Source: Flavobacterium profundi
Lineage (GTDB): Bacteria; Bacteroidota; Bacteroidia; Flavobacteriales; Flavobacteriaceae
Direction of reading: 5' to 3'
NCBI RefSeq assembly: GCF_006491645.1
Contig: NZ_VDCZ01000020.1
Location: 1 to 38,955, forward strand
DNA length: 38,955 bases
Shown: piece by piece, positions 31,248 to 38,955 of the stretch
Numbering within the stretch: position 1 is the first letter of the stretch
How the letters are laid out: the number at the start of each line of letters is the position of its first letter
Translations under genes and position numbers: made by a program
The notes under the pieces: generated by a model
Databases searched by the model: none
The model's input: the letters and a program-made list of their open reading frames with translations, nothing else
What the model was told of the DNA's origin: nothing

Positions 31248-32378
31248 ATGAAGTTTGAATTATTAAGTAAAGACCCAAAAAGTAAAGCAAGAGCTGGAAA
31301 AATTACGACAGATCATGGTGTTATTGAAACACCTATTTTTATGCCAGTTGGAACGGTTGCATCGGTAAAAGGAGTGCACCAAAGAGAGTTGAAAAACGAT
31401 ATTAATCCAGATATTATTTTAGGAAATACCTATCATTTGTATTTACGACCACAAACGGATATTTTAGAAAAAGCAGGAGGTTTGCATAAGTTTATGAATT
31501 GGGATAGAAATATCTTAACCGATTCAGGTGGTTATCAAGTATATTCACTGTCTTCGAATAGGAAAATTAAAGAAGAAGGTGTGAAATTTAAATCTCATAT
31601 CGATGGTTCGTATCATTTCTTTTCTCCAGAAAATGTAATGGAAATTCAACGTACTATTGGAGCAGATATTATTATGGCTTTTGACGAATGTACACCATAC
31701 CCATGTGATTACCGATATGCGAAACGTTCGATGCACATGACGCATCGTTGGTTAGACAGATGTATCACTCATTTAGATAAGTTGCCTTTTAAATATGGGT
31801 ATGAACAAACTTTTTTTCCAATAGTTCAAGGAAGCACATATAAAGACTTGCGAGAACAATCTGCTGAATATATAGCGAATGCTGGTGCACAAGGAAATGC
31901 TATTGGAGGATTATCTGTAGGAGAACCAGCTGAAGAGATGTATGCCATGACTGAAGTTGTTACTGCAATTTTACCTGAAGAGAAACCAAGGTATTTAATG
32001 GGAGTTGGTACACCCATAAATATTCTAGAAAATATAGCCTTAGGAATCGATATGTTCGATTGTGTAATGCCTACTCGAAATGCAAGAAATGGAATGTTAT
32101 TTACGGCAAATGGTTCTATAAATATTAAGAATAAAAAATGGGAGGCTGATTTTTCACCCATTGATGAAATGGGGCATACTTGGGTCGATTTAGAATATTC
32201 AAAAGCCTACTTAAGACATTTATTTGCGGCTAATGAATTTTTAGGAAAGCAAATTGCAACCATTCATAATTTAGGGTTTTATATGTGGTTAGTACGCGAA
32301 GCGAGAAGACAAATTCTTGCGGGTACTTTTAGAGAATGGAAAGATAAGATGGTTATTCAAATGAGTCAACGATTATAA
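31248..32378 (+). CDS. tgt: tRNA-guanine transglycosylase (queuine/preQ1)
   Basis: Exchanges G34 in GUN anticodons for preQ1, on the way to queuosine. 376 residues. PIFMPVGTVASVKGV (about 29-43), DSGGYQVYS (about 92-100) with the catalytic base Asp, FDECTPYP, GGLSVGEP (about 222-229) and the nucleophile region MFDCVMPTRNARNG (about 259-272) are all intact. The C-terminal zinc site is unusual: where most family members have CxCxxC, this protein has SPIDEMGHTWVDLEYSKAYL, with no Cys; only the late His in TIHNLGFYMWLV remains. It starts a plus-strand run with the permease gene 13 bases after it. Confidence 0.92.
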   Translation: MKFELLSKDPKSKARAGKITTDHGVIETPIFMPVGTVASVKGVHQRELKNDINPDIILGNTYHLYLRPQTDILEKAGGLHKFMNWDRNILTDSGGYQVYSLSSNRKIKEEGVKFKSHIDGSYHFFSPENVMEIQRTIGADIIMAFDECTPYPCDYRYAKRSMHMTHRWLDRCITHLDKLPFKYGYEQTFFPIVQGSTYKDLREQSAEYIANAGAQGNAIGGLSVGEPAEEMYAMTEVVTAILPEEKPRYLMGVGTPINILENIALGIDMFDCVMPTRNARNGMLFTANGSINIKNKKWEADFSPIDEMGHTWVDLEYSKAYLRHLFAANEFLGKQIATIHNLGFYMWLVREARRQILAGTFREWKDKMVIQMSQRL

Positions 32379-32391
32379 AGCAAATTGCAAA

Positions 32392-33471
32392 ATGAAATTA
32401 ATAGACAAATATATTTTAAAACGTTATTTGGTTACCTTTTCTGTAATGTTACTTTTATTCATTCCAATTGGAATTGTTATTGATGTTTCGGAAAAAGTCA
32501 ACAGAATGATTGAAAGGAAAGCTCCTTTTAATGAAATTGTTGTCTATTATGGAGATTTTATAATTTATTTTGCTAATTTATTATTTCCAATTTTTCTCTT
32601 TTTGTCAGTTATTTGGTTTACTTCGAAGTTAGCAAATAATACCGAAATTATTGCTATTTTAAGTTCTGGTATTTCTTTTCAGCGTTTTTTGCGTCCCTTT
32701 TTAATGGGAGCAACTATTGTTTGCATTTTTGCTTTATTGATGGGATTTTTCTTGGTTCCAAAAGCAAGTAAAGGTTTTTTAGATTTTAGAAATACTTATT
32801 TGAGGGGAAATAGTTATAAAACAATGGAAACCCAAGATATATTTAGACAAATTGGTGATGGAGAATATATTTATATTAGTAATTATAATTTTTTGTCTAA
32901 AACAGGATTTAATTTTACGTATGAAAAATTTAAAGGGAATAAATTAATAGAGAAAGTGACTTCTAATCGTATTAAATATGATGAAAAGACTAAAAAGTAT
33001 TCTCTTTTTAATTATCTAAAGAGAACTGTGGGGCAGAATAACGATGTTTTGGAAAGTTCAGATAAAAAAGTTGTAAAATTTAGCTTTGAGCCTGATGAAT
33101 TAACACCCGTATTTTATATTGCGGAAACCATGACAATTGGTGAACTCTATACTTTTATTAATAAAGAAAAAGAAAAGGGAAATACAAGAATTAATGCCTA
33201 TTTAGTAGTATTATATAAAAAGTACAGTTTGCCAGTTTCTGCCTTTATTTTAACGATTATTGCTGTAGCCGTATCTTCTATGAAAAGAAGAGGAGGAATG
33301 GGGGTTAATTTAGCAATTGGAATTGTTATTGCGTTTACATTTATATTTTTTGATAAAGTTTTTGGTACAATTGCCGAAAATTCTGATTTTTCACCTTTAT
33401 TAGCGGTATGGATACCTAATATGGTGTTTGGTACATTAGCCTTTTATTTACTACGCAATGCAAAAAGGTAA
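32392..33471 (+). CDS. LptF/LptG-family lipopolysaccharide export permease
   Basis: 359 residues with the family plan: MKLIDKYILKRYLVTFSVML at the start, membrane segments near 14-34, 52-72 and 98-120, a periplasmic beta-jellyroll domain (about 125-250), and three C-terminal segments (about 273-291, 302-320 and 331-351). LptF and LptG form the membrane part of the ABC machine that lifts lipopolysaccharide from the inner membrane. The sequence does not tell F from G with certainty, and the ATPase LptB lies elsewhere. The next gene starts 14 bases before its stop. Confidence 0.88.
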   Translation: MKLIDKYILKRYLVTFSVMLLLFIPIGIVIDVSEKVNRMIERKAPFNEIVVYYGDFIIYFANLLFPIFLFLSVIWFTSKLANNTEIIAILSSGISFQRFLRPFLMGATIVCIFALLMGFFLVPKASKGFLDFRNTYLRGNSYKTMETQDIFRQIGDGEYIYISNYNFLSKTGFNFTYEKFKGNKLIEKVTSNRIKYDEKTKKYSLFNYLKRTVGQNNDVLESSDKKVVKFSFEPDELTPVFYIAETMTIGELYTFINKEKEKGNTRINAYLVVLYKKYSLPVSAFILTIIAVAVSSMKRRGGMGVNLAIGIVIAFTFIFFDKVFGTIAENSDFSPLLAVWIPNMVFGTLAFYLLRNAKR

Positions 33472-34369
33472 CTATTTAAAAAATTATTTGCATCTTCATT
33501 TAATTGTATTTATTTGGGGATTTACGGCTATATTGGGAAAGTTAATTTCTTTAAAAGCATTAGATTTAGTATGGTATCGCATGTTTTTTGCGACTATTTT
33601 TATAATCTTATTTATTGTATTTAAAAGGCAAGCTTTAAAGATTTCTTTCAAAACTTTCTTAGGATTTGCATTGTCTGGAATTATAATTGCAGCCCATTGG
33701 TTTACATTTTATGAAGCGATAAAAGTGTCTAATATTTCGATTACTTTAGCGTGTTTATCAACAGGAGCTTTCTTCGCTTCTTTAATTGAACCCATTTTAT
33801 ACAAAAGAAAAGTGGTGGGTTATGAAGTCTTGTTTGGTATTATTACAGTAATTGGTTTAAGTATCATTTTTGAAGTAGAAACTCAATATAAAACAGGGAT
33901 ATATCTTGCTGTAACATCCGCTTTTTTATCGGCACTTTTTTCTGTAATTAATGGTAAATATGCTAAAGAATATGATGCCAATATTATCTCTTTTTATGAA
34001 TTAGGAGTTGGAGTTCTATTTCTAAGTTGCATTATGTTGTTTAATCAAAAGTTTGATGTCGCTTTTTTTTCGTTATCAACTAAAGATTTAATTTGGTTAC
34101 TAGTGCTTTCATCTATATGTACCGCCTATGCATTTTCAGCTTCTGTAAAAGTAATGAAAGTTATAAGTCCTTTTACAGTTATGTTGACCATTAACTTAGA
34201 ACCAATTTATGGAATTATTTTAGCCTTGCTTATATTTAGTGATTCCGAACATATGAATTCTATGTTTTATGTAGGAGCTTCAATTATTTTAGCAACTGTT
34301 ATTGCTAATGGTGTTGTTAAAAATTATAAAAAAAGAAAACTAAATCAACGTCAATACAACGTTAATTAA
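33458..34369 (+). CDS. EamA-family (DMT) transporter
   Basis: 303 residues with ten predicted membrane helices in two five-helix EamA halves (about 5-135 and 148-285). HLIVFIWGFTAILGKL at the start and the second-half VISPFTVMLTINLEPIYGIIL are typical. Members export amino acids and other small metabolites; the substrate here is unknown. The start overlaps the LptF/LptG gene by 14 bases, so it is translated from the same message. Confidence 0.85.
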   Translation: MQKGNYLKNYLHLHLIVFIWGFTAILGKLISLKALDLVWYRMFFATIFIILFIVFKRQALKISFKTFLGFALSGIIIAAHWFTFYEAIKVSNISITLACLSTGAFFASLIEPILYKRKVVGYEVLFGIITVIGLSIIFEVETQYKTGIYLAVTSAFLSALFSVINGKYAKEYDANIISFYELGVGVLFLSCIMLFNQKFDVAFFSLSTKDLIWLLVLSSICTAYAFSASVKVMKVISPFTVMLTINLEPIYGIILALLIFSDSEHMNSMFYVGASIILATVIANGVVKNYKKRKLNQRQYNVN

Positions 34370-34380
34370 TTTGAAAATTT

Positions 34381-34388
34381 TATCTTTG
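34381..34388 (+). promoter_or_regulatory. Putative -7 element of accA
   Basis: TATCTTTG matches TAnnTTTG, 31 bases before the accA ATG and just after the EamA gene. The -33 element is not clear. Confidence 0.45.
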
Positions 34389-34419
34389 TAAAGACAAACG
34401 AAACCCAAAATTTAGTCCA

Positions 34420-35373
34420 ATGGAATATTTAGATTTTGAATTACCTATCAAAGAACTTGAAGACCAGTTAGATAAATGTGTTATCATAGGTCAAGAATCT
34501 GAAGTTGATGTTACGCAAACATGCAAGCAGATTGAAAAAAAATTAGAAGAAACTAAGAAGAATATATATAAAAATTTGACAGCATGGCAACGTGTTCAAA
34601 TGTCAAGACACCCTAATCGTCCGTACACTATGGATCATATTAAGGCATTATGTGGTGATACCTTCTTAGAGCTTTTCGGAGACCGTGCTTTTAAAGATGA
34701 TAAAGCAATGGTTGGTGGTTTAGGAAAAATTAATGGTCAATCGTATATGATTATTGGCCAACAAAAAGGATATAATACTAAAACACGTCAATACCGTAAT
34801 TTTGGAATGGCTAACCCTGAAGGTTATCGTAAAGCATTACGATTGATGAAAATGGCAGAAAAATTTGGAATACCTGTAGTTACTTTAGTAGACACTCCAG
34901 GTGCTTATCCAGGATTAGAAGCTGAAGAAAGAGGTCAAGGTGAAGCTATTGCTAGAAACATTTTAGAAATGATTCGTCTTAAAGTGCCAATTATTACAGT
35001 TATTGTTGGAGAAGGTGCTTCAGGTGGTGCTTTAGGGATTGGTGTTGGTGATAAAGTGTTTATGCTTGAAAACACCTGGTATTCTGTAATTTCACCTGAA
35101 TCTTGTTCGTCTATCTTATGGAGAAGTTGGGAGTATAAAGAGCAAGCTGCAGAAGCTTTGAAGCTGACAGCAACCGATATGAAAAAACAAAAACTGATTG
35201 ATGATATTATTCCAGAACCTCTTGGAGGAGCACATCATGATAGAGAAACTACATTTAAAACAGTAGAAAAATATATTACAAAAGCGTATAATGAATTGAA
35301 AGAGTTATCAACAGAAGATTTGATTATGCAGCGTATGGATAAATATAGCAAAATGGGAGAATTTAAAGAATAA
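34420..35373 (+). CDS. accA: Acetyl-CoA carboxylase carboxyltransferase subunit alpha
   Basis: 317 residues, the full family length. It moves the carboxyl group from carboxybiotin to acetyl-CoA, making malonyl-CoA for fatty acids, in a complex with AccD. ARHPNRP-like SRHPNRPYTMDHI (about 62-74), LFGDRAFKDDKAMVGG (about 85-100), PVVTLVDTPGAYPGLEAEER (about 149-168) and GEGASGGALGIGVGD (about 194-208) are the AccA core motifs. It has its own likely promoter and a terminator at 35396. Confidence 0.95.
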   Translation: MEYLDFELPIKELEDQLDKCVIIGQESEVDVTQTCKQIEKKLEETKKNIYKNLTAWQRVQMSRHPNRPYTMDHIKALCGDTFLELFGDRAFKDDKAMVGGLGKINGQSYMIIGQQKGYNTKTRQYRNFGMANPEGYRKALRLMKMAEKFGIPVVTLVDTPGAYPGLEAEERGQGEAIARNILEMIRLKVPIITVIVGEGASGGALGIGVGDKVFMLENTWYSVISPESCSSILWRSWEYKEQAAEALKLTATDMKKQKLIDDIIPEPLGGAHHDRETTFKTVEKYITKAYNELKELSTEDLIMQRMDKYSKMGEFKE

Positions 35374-35395
35374 TTCATTTCCAAATATAATTTTA

Positions 35396-35427
35396 AGTCC
35401 GAAGCTTAAGGGTTTCGGATTTTTTTT
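35396..35427 (+). terminator. Terminator of accA
   Basis: TCCGAA at 35398-35403 pairs with TTCGGA at 35414-35419 across a short loop, followed by a run of T. Confidence 0.8.
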
Positions 35428-35493
35428 GTGTTATAAACAAAAATGTTGAGGTTATGAACAGGTTTTTAACACTGTACTATTAACAAATAGAAA

Positions 35494-35522
35494 TTGAAAT
35501 AATTAAATTTTGGTTAACTTCG
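35494..35522 (+). promoter_or_regulatory. Putative promoter of dnaB
   Basis: TTG (35494-35496), 18 bases, then TAACTTCG (35515-35522), one mismatch from TAnnTTTG. The spacing suits the Bacteroidota sigma factor; the element ends 4 bases before the dnaB ATG, giving a very short or leaderless message. Confidence 0.45.
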
Positions 35523-35526
35523 CACT

Positions 35527-37074
35527 ATGGAAAATATCAGAAAGAGTAGCCCCTTAAAAGTGGATAAAACCACTATAATTAACTTGGAGAAAGGGAAACT
35601 TCCTCCACAAGCTGTTGATTTAGAAGAGGCTGTAATAGGAGCTATGATGATTGATAAGAAAGGAGTTGATGAGGTAATTGATATTTTACAACCGGATGCC
35701 TTTTATAAAGAATCACATAAACATATTTTTGAGGCTATTGTTGAATTGTTTAACGATACCCAACCTATAGACTTATTAACAGTATCAGCACAGTTAAAGA
35801 AAAACGGTAAATTAGAATTAGCTGGGGGTGATTTTTATTTAATTCAACTGACTCAAAAAATATCATCTTCTGCCCACATTGAATTTCATTCAAGAATTAT
35901 TTTGCAAAAATTTATTCAAAGAAGTTTGATTAAAATTTCTAGCGAAATTATTGAAGAGTCATACGATGAAACTACAGATGTTTTTGATTTGTTGGACAAA
36001 GCAGAATCCAAATTATATGAAGTAACACAAGGTAACATTAAAAGAAGTTCTGAAACCGCTCAAAGTTTGGTTATTCAAGCAAAAAAAAGAATTGAAGAAA
36101 TAGCAGGTAAAGAAGGTCTTAGTGGTGTACCAACTGGTTTTCATGACTTAGATAAATTAACCTCTGGATGGCAACCATCCGATTTAATTATTGTTGCAGC
36201 GCGTCCAGGTATGGGTAAAACCGCTTTTACATTATCTATGGCTCGAAATATGGCTATAGACTATGGTGCGCCAGTTGCATTCTTTTCCTTGGAGATGTCT
36301 TCTGTACAGTTAATTACCCGTTTAATTTCTTCTGAAACAGGATTATCTTCTGAAAAATTAAGAACTGGAAAATTAGAAAAACATGAATGGGAACAATTAT
36401 CTATAAAAGTAAAAGATTTAGAAAAAGCACCTTTATATATAGATGATACTCCTTCATTATCAATTTTTGATTTACGTGCCAAAGCCAGACGTTTGGCTTC
36501 TCAGTACGGAATTAAAATGATAGTTATTGATTACCTTCAATTGATGACAGCTGGAGGGAATGGAAAAGGAGGCGGAAACCGTGAGCAAGAAATTTCTACT
36601 ATTTCCAGAAACTTAAAAGCTTTGGCAAAAGAATTAAATGTGCCCGTAATTGCTTTATCGCAGTTATCTCGTGCAGTTGAAACACGTGGTTCTAGTAAAA
36701 GACCCTTACTTTCTGATTTGAGGGAATCAGGAGCGATTGAGCAAGATGCGGATATTGTATCCTTTATTTACCGACCAGAATATTATAAAATTGATGAGTG
36801 GGATGATGAAGAACGTACTCCAACTCAAGGTCAAGCTGAATTTATTGTAGCTAAGCACAGAAATGGTGGATTAGATAATATCCGATTGAAGTTTGTGGGT
36901 AATTTGGGTAAATTTGATAATCTTGATGATTTTAGTTCACCTTTTGACGAATTGCCTTCAAAAATGAATTTGGATGATCAAAATCCATTTGCTACTCCTA
37001 ATCTTCCTTCACCAAATGATGCCTTTGGAAGTAGTTTTAATTCCGATGATGATGATTCTGATGTTCCTTTTTAA
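35527..37074 (+). CDS. dnaB: Replicative DNA helicase DnaB
   Basis: 515 residues. The N-terminal domain (about 22-130, PQAVDLEEAVIGAMM onwards) binds primase and forms the collar; the linker helix follows; and the RecA-like helicase domain carries Walker A ARPGMGKTAF (about 225-234), SLEMSSVQLITRL (about 254-266), Walker B-like MIVIDYLQLM (about 329-338), ISRNLKALAKEL, and the arginine-finger region SDLRESGAIEQDADI (about 396-410). The acidic, Pro-rich tail ending DDDDSDVPF is as in other Flavobacteria. It unwinds DNA at the fork as a hexamer. No intein is present. Confidence 0.95.
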   Translation: MENIRKSSPLKVDKTTIINLEKGKLPPQAVDLEEAVIGAMMIDKKGVDEVIDILQPDAFYKESHKHIFEAIVELFNDTQPIDLLTVSAQLKKNGKLELAGGDFYLIQLTQKISSSAHIEFHSRIILQKFIQRSLIKISSEIIEESYDETTDVFDLLDKAESKLYEVTQGNIKRSSETAQSLVIQAKKRIEEIAGKEGLSGVPTGFHDLDKLTSGWQPSDLIIVAARPGMGKTAFTLSMARNMAIDYGAPVAFFSLEMSSVQLITRLISSETGLSSEKLRTGKLEKHEWEQLSIKVKDLEKAPLYIDDTPSLSIFDLRAKARRLASQYGIKMIVIDYLQLMTAGGNGKGGGNREQEISTISRNLKALAKELNVPVIALSQLSRAVETRGSSKRPLLSDLRESGAIEQDADIVSFIYRPEYYKIDEWDDEERTPTQGQAEFIVAKHRNGGLDNIRLKFVGNLGKFDNLDDFSSPFDELPSKMNLDDQNPFATPNLPSPNDAFGSSFNSDDDDSDVPF

Positions 37075-37081
37075 TGAAAAG

Positions 37082-37137
37082 AATACAATATAAAAAAAGA
37101 GGTTTCAATTTTAAAACCTCTTTTTTTATATTGTATT
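37082..37137. terminator. Bidirectional terminator between dnaB and the next gene
   Basis: AATACAATATAAAAAAAGAG and its complement form a long stem, with AGGTTT and AAACCT next to the loop. T-runs on both strands serve the convergent genes. Confidence 0.88.
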
Positions 37138-37139
37138 CT

Positions 37140-37661
37140 TTAATTTCTCTTTAGTTGAAAATTGAAATTAGATACTGTATAATTATCATATAAACTGTTT
37201 TTTGGAGTATCCTCAATCTTTAAATTTGGATTATAGTCCCAAATTGAACAATGAACATTGCAACCTAATCGAGATAAGTATAATTGAGTTGAAAGTGTTT
37301 GGTAACCTTCAGCAGTTATTTCAATAGTAACTTTTTCAATTACTTTTTTATCTGCCGCTGAAAAACCAGTTTTAATTTCATAAGAACCATTTTTAGATTC
37401 TATTGATTCTTTAAACGTGAATAATCGGTTTTTACTTACGTTAGCTTTCATTGAAACCCTTTGAATTGTTTCTAAAGTTTCAGCGTCTATAAAGTTTCCT
37501 TTTAAAATAATTTCACTATCATTAAATGCTAAAGGAGACAAGTCTATGGAATTACTTTTTACTTCATTCTCATTTTCAAATGAATATAAATTAGATCCAG
37601 ATAATAATAGTGACCCTGTTGTAAAGGCACTCATTTTCTTAACAAATTTTCTTCTTTCCAT
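37140..37661 (-). CDS. Exported hypothetical protein with twin-Arg-like signal (173 aa)
   Basis: I start at the ATG at 37661 (MERRKFVKKMSAFTTGSLLL), because the longer frame begins at TTG. RRKFVKK followed by a weak hydrophobic core looks like a Tat signal. The mature part (about 40-173) has the pattern of a beta-sandwich: EIILKGNFIDAETLETIQRV, NGSYEIKTGF and ITAEGYQTLSTQLYLS resemble carboxypeptidase-regulatory or Cna-like repeats, and Cys residues in RLGCNVHCS lie close together and could bind metal. No specific family is recognised. Confidence 0.55.
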   Translation of the reverse strand: MERRKFVKKMSAFTTGSLLLSGSNLYSFENENEVKSNSIDLSPLAFNDSEIILKGNFIDAETLETIQRVSMKANVSKNRLFTFKESIESKNGSYEIKTGFSAADKKVIEKVTIEITAEGYQTLSTQLYLSRLGCNVHCSIWDYNPNLKIEDTPKNSLYDNYTVSNFNFQLKRN

Positions 37662-37774
37662 AATGTTTGGATTGGTTATTAATGCAGTAATACTAAAGAA
37701 AAATAAAAATAAAAGGGTTGCTACGAAAATTCGTAACAACCGCTTTTTAAATTTTCATTAGTTAAAAGTAATCA

Positions 37775-38955
37775 TTATTTTTTAATTATAAGTCTTTGAG
37801 CCTTAATTGGATTGCTCGATAAACTTTTGATGAAATAGATACCATCCGCTAAATTCTCAACATTAATATTATTTTCAATATTTGAATTTAAAGTAAATGT
37901 TTTCATTGTTTGACCTAACTGATTTACAATAACAAACTCACCACTTGTATTTGTTTTAATAACTACTAATCCATTTGTAGGATTCGGATACATTGTAAAT
38001 TCTGTTTTATTTTCAAACACTTTAGTATCTAAAGTAGTAACAGTATAGCATGCAGACTCAACATTACATCCATTAAAAGTTATAGAAACCTTATAATCTC
38101 CAAGACTTGAAGGTGTAAAGTCTTGATTGGTTTCACCTGTTAATAATGTATTTGGACATTCATACCATTGGTATGTCATACCAGCATCTGTAGCATTTGC
38201 TGTTAGAATTCCTGTTGTGTTTTCAGAAATTGTATTGTCAATTGCTGTTGGTTGTGTAATTGTAAAGTTTACCGAAGTAGTACAAGCATTTGCATCAGTT
38301 ACCGTACACGTCCAAGTACCTGCTGATAATCCTGTTACAGAAGGTGTTCCGTCACCTGTTGGGTTACCAGGTGTCCAATTATAAGTATAACCACCAGCAC
38401 CACCAGTTGCAACGTTTACTGATGCCGCACCATTAGTACCACCATTACAAGATACGTCGGTTTGTGAAGCAGGAGTAAGTGCTAAAGCAGTTGGTTGAGT
38501 TATCGTAAAGTTTTGAGAAGCAGTACAACCATTGGCATCGGTTACCGTACACGTCCAAGTACCTGCTGATAATCCTGTTACAGAAGGTGTTCCGTCACCT
38601 ATTGGGTTACCAGGAGTCCAATTATAAGTATATCCACCAGCACCGCCAGTTGCAGTATTCACAGCTGCAGCACCATTAGCACCACCATTACAAGCTACAT
38701 TCGTTTGAGAAGAAGGAGTTAATGATAAAGCGCTTGGTTGTGTTATTGTAAAGTTTTGAGAAGTTGTACAACCGTTTGCATCAGTTACCGTACACGTCCA
38801 AGTACCTGCTGTTAATCCTGTTACAGATGGTGTTCCGTCACCTGTTGGGTTACCAGGAGTCCAATTATAAGTATATCCACCAGCACCGCCAGTTGCAGTA
38901 TTCACAGCTGCAGCACCATTAGCACCACCATTACAAGCTACATTCGTTTGAGAAG
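37775..38955 (-). CDS. Large secreted adhesin, C-terminal part (SprB-like repeats, T9SS sorting domain; partial)
   Basis: The open frame runs past the right edge; 376 residues from the first Met and about 17 more before it are visible. Three 81-residue repeats (243 bp each) carry GGYTYNWTPGNP, DGTPSVTGL, AGTWTCTVTDANGCT and FTITQP, the SprB-repeat pattern of flavobacterial gliding adhesins. After a short Ig-like part, the end has TEFTMYPNPTNGLVVIKT and LADGIYFIKS, the type A sorting signal of the type IX secretion system, finishing IKAQRLIIKK. It is probably a cell-surface protein used in adhesion or gliding. Confidence 0.9.
   Translation of the reverse strand, partial: SQTNVACNGGANGAAAVNTATGGAGGYTYNWTPGNPTGDGTPSVTGLTAGTWTCTVTDANGCTTSQNFTITQPSALSLTPSSQTNVACNGGANGAAAVNTATGGAGGYTYNWTPGNPIGDGTPSVTGLSAGTWTCTVTDANGCTASQNFTITQPTALALTPASQTDVSCNGGTNGAASVNVATGGAGGYTYNWTPGNPTGDGTPSVTGLSAGTWTCTVTDANACTTSVNFTITQPTAIDNTISENTTGILTANATDAGMTYQWYECPNTLLTGETNQDFTPSSLGDYKVSITFNGCNVESACYTVTTLDTKVFENKTEFTMYPNPTNGLVVIKTNTSGEFVIVNQLGQTMKTFTLNSNIENNINVENLADGIYFIKSLSSNPIKAQRLIIKK
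38298..38955 (-). repeat. 243-bp tandem coding repeats of the adhesin
   Basis: Three copies of the block starting near 38301, 38544 and 38787, each 243 bases apart, nearly identical in DNA. The sequence continues past the window, so more copies are likely. High identity at DNA level points to recent duplication or gene conversion. Confidence 0.88.

Noticed and set aside
38298..38955. 243-bp repeats as a CRISPR-like array
   Set aside because: They are in frame, encode a repeated protein domain and are followed by a sorting signal.

Overview
The window is AT-rich chromosomal DNA from a member of the Bacteroidota, most likely family Flavobacteriaceae. The evidence is a type IX secretion sorting domain with SprB-like repeats, Bacteroidota-style promoters (TAnnTTTG) with few Shine-Dalgarno sites, DUF4252 proteins behind an ECF sigma factor, and the housekeeping run tgt / LptF-LptG permease / EamA / accA / dnaB. 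It divides into an accessory left third (1-7.8 kb) and a conserved right part (8-39 kb).

Region 1 (1-7728) is an integron-like array of gene cassettes, and I consider it the main discovery. Six imperfect inverted-repeat sites of about 130 bp (A 102-235, B 670-805, C 2165-2301, D 2820-2952, E 4386-4523, F 5742-5880) separate small, unrelated genes. Each site has outer boxes ending in AAC and beginning with GTT, inner 18-20 nt arms that pair, and a variable centre. The first 8-10 bases of each cassette are the reverse complement of the last 8-10 bases of the same cassette, and these pairs differ from cassette to cassette. That is the signature of cassettes exchanged through attC sites. The array stops at a tyrosine recombinase gene (6691-7728). 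Between them lies a 60-bp hairpin followed, on the minus strand, by AATAAG and then TTAGCAACA, which resembles an attI site. The recombinase lacks the extra IntI patch, so this looks like a non-classical integron. Cassette contents are lipoproteins, a hotdog thioesterase, SHOCT and zinc-ribbon proteins, small membrane proteins and hypotheticals, mostly on the minus strand, reading away from the recombinase.

Region 2 (8083-17620) is a vitamin B12 uptake and salvage island. It holds btuC and btuF (minus strand), then CWC/DUF5522, cobU, a Dph6-like ATPase, a bluB-cobT fusion, cobS, cobC and a 35-residue membrane peptide (plus strand), then a cobalamin riboswitch in front of a BtuB-type TonB-dependent receptor. 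No ABC ATPase gene (btuD) is present.

Region 3 (17631-24891) has an S41 peptidase lipoprotein, an ECF sigma factor with a membrane partner and two DUF4252 proteins, three tRNAs (Leu and two identical Lys), shikimate kinase, a PyrR-like phosphoribosyltransferase, a TPMT-like methyltransferase, an S4-domain protein and an FKBP-like lipoprotein.

Region 4 (24911-31067, minus strand) has a split transketolase, two glycosyltransferases, an aldehyde dehydrogenase and an acidic small protein.

Region 5 (31248-37137, plus strand) is tgt, an LptF/LptG permease, a DMT exporter, accA and dnaB. The right edge (37140-38955) holds a small secreted protein and the C-terminal part of a large repeat adhesin. 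Several of the longest open frames begin at TTG; I moved those starts to internal ATGs where a signal peptide or spacing supported it.
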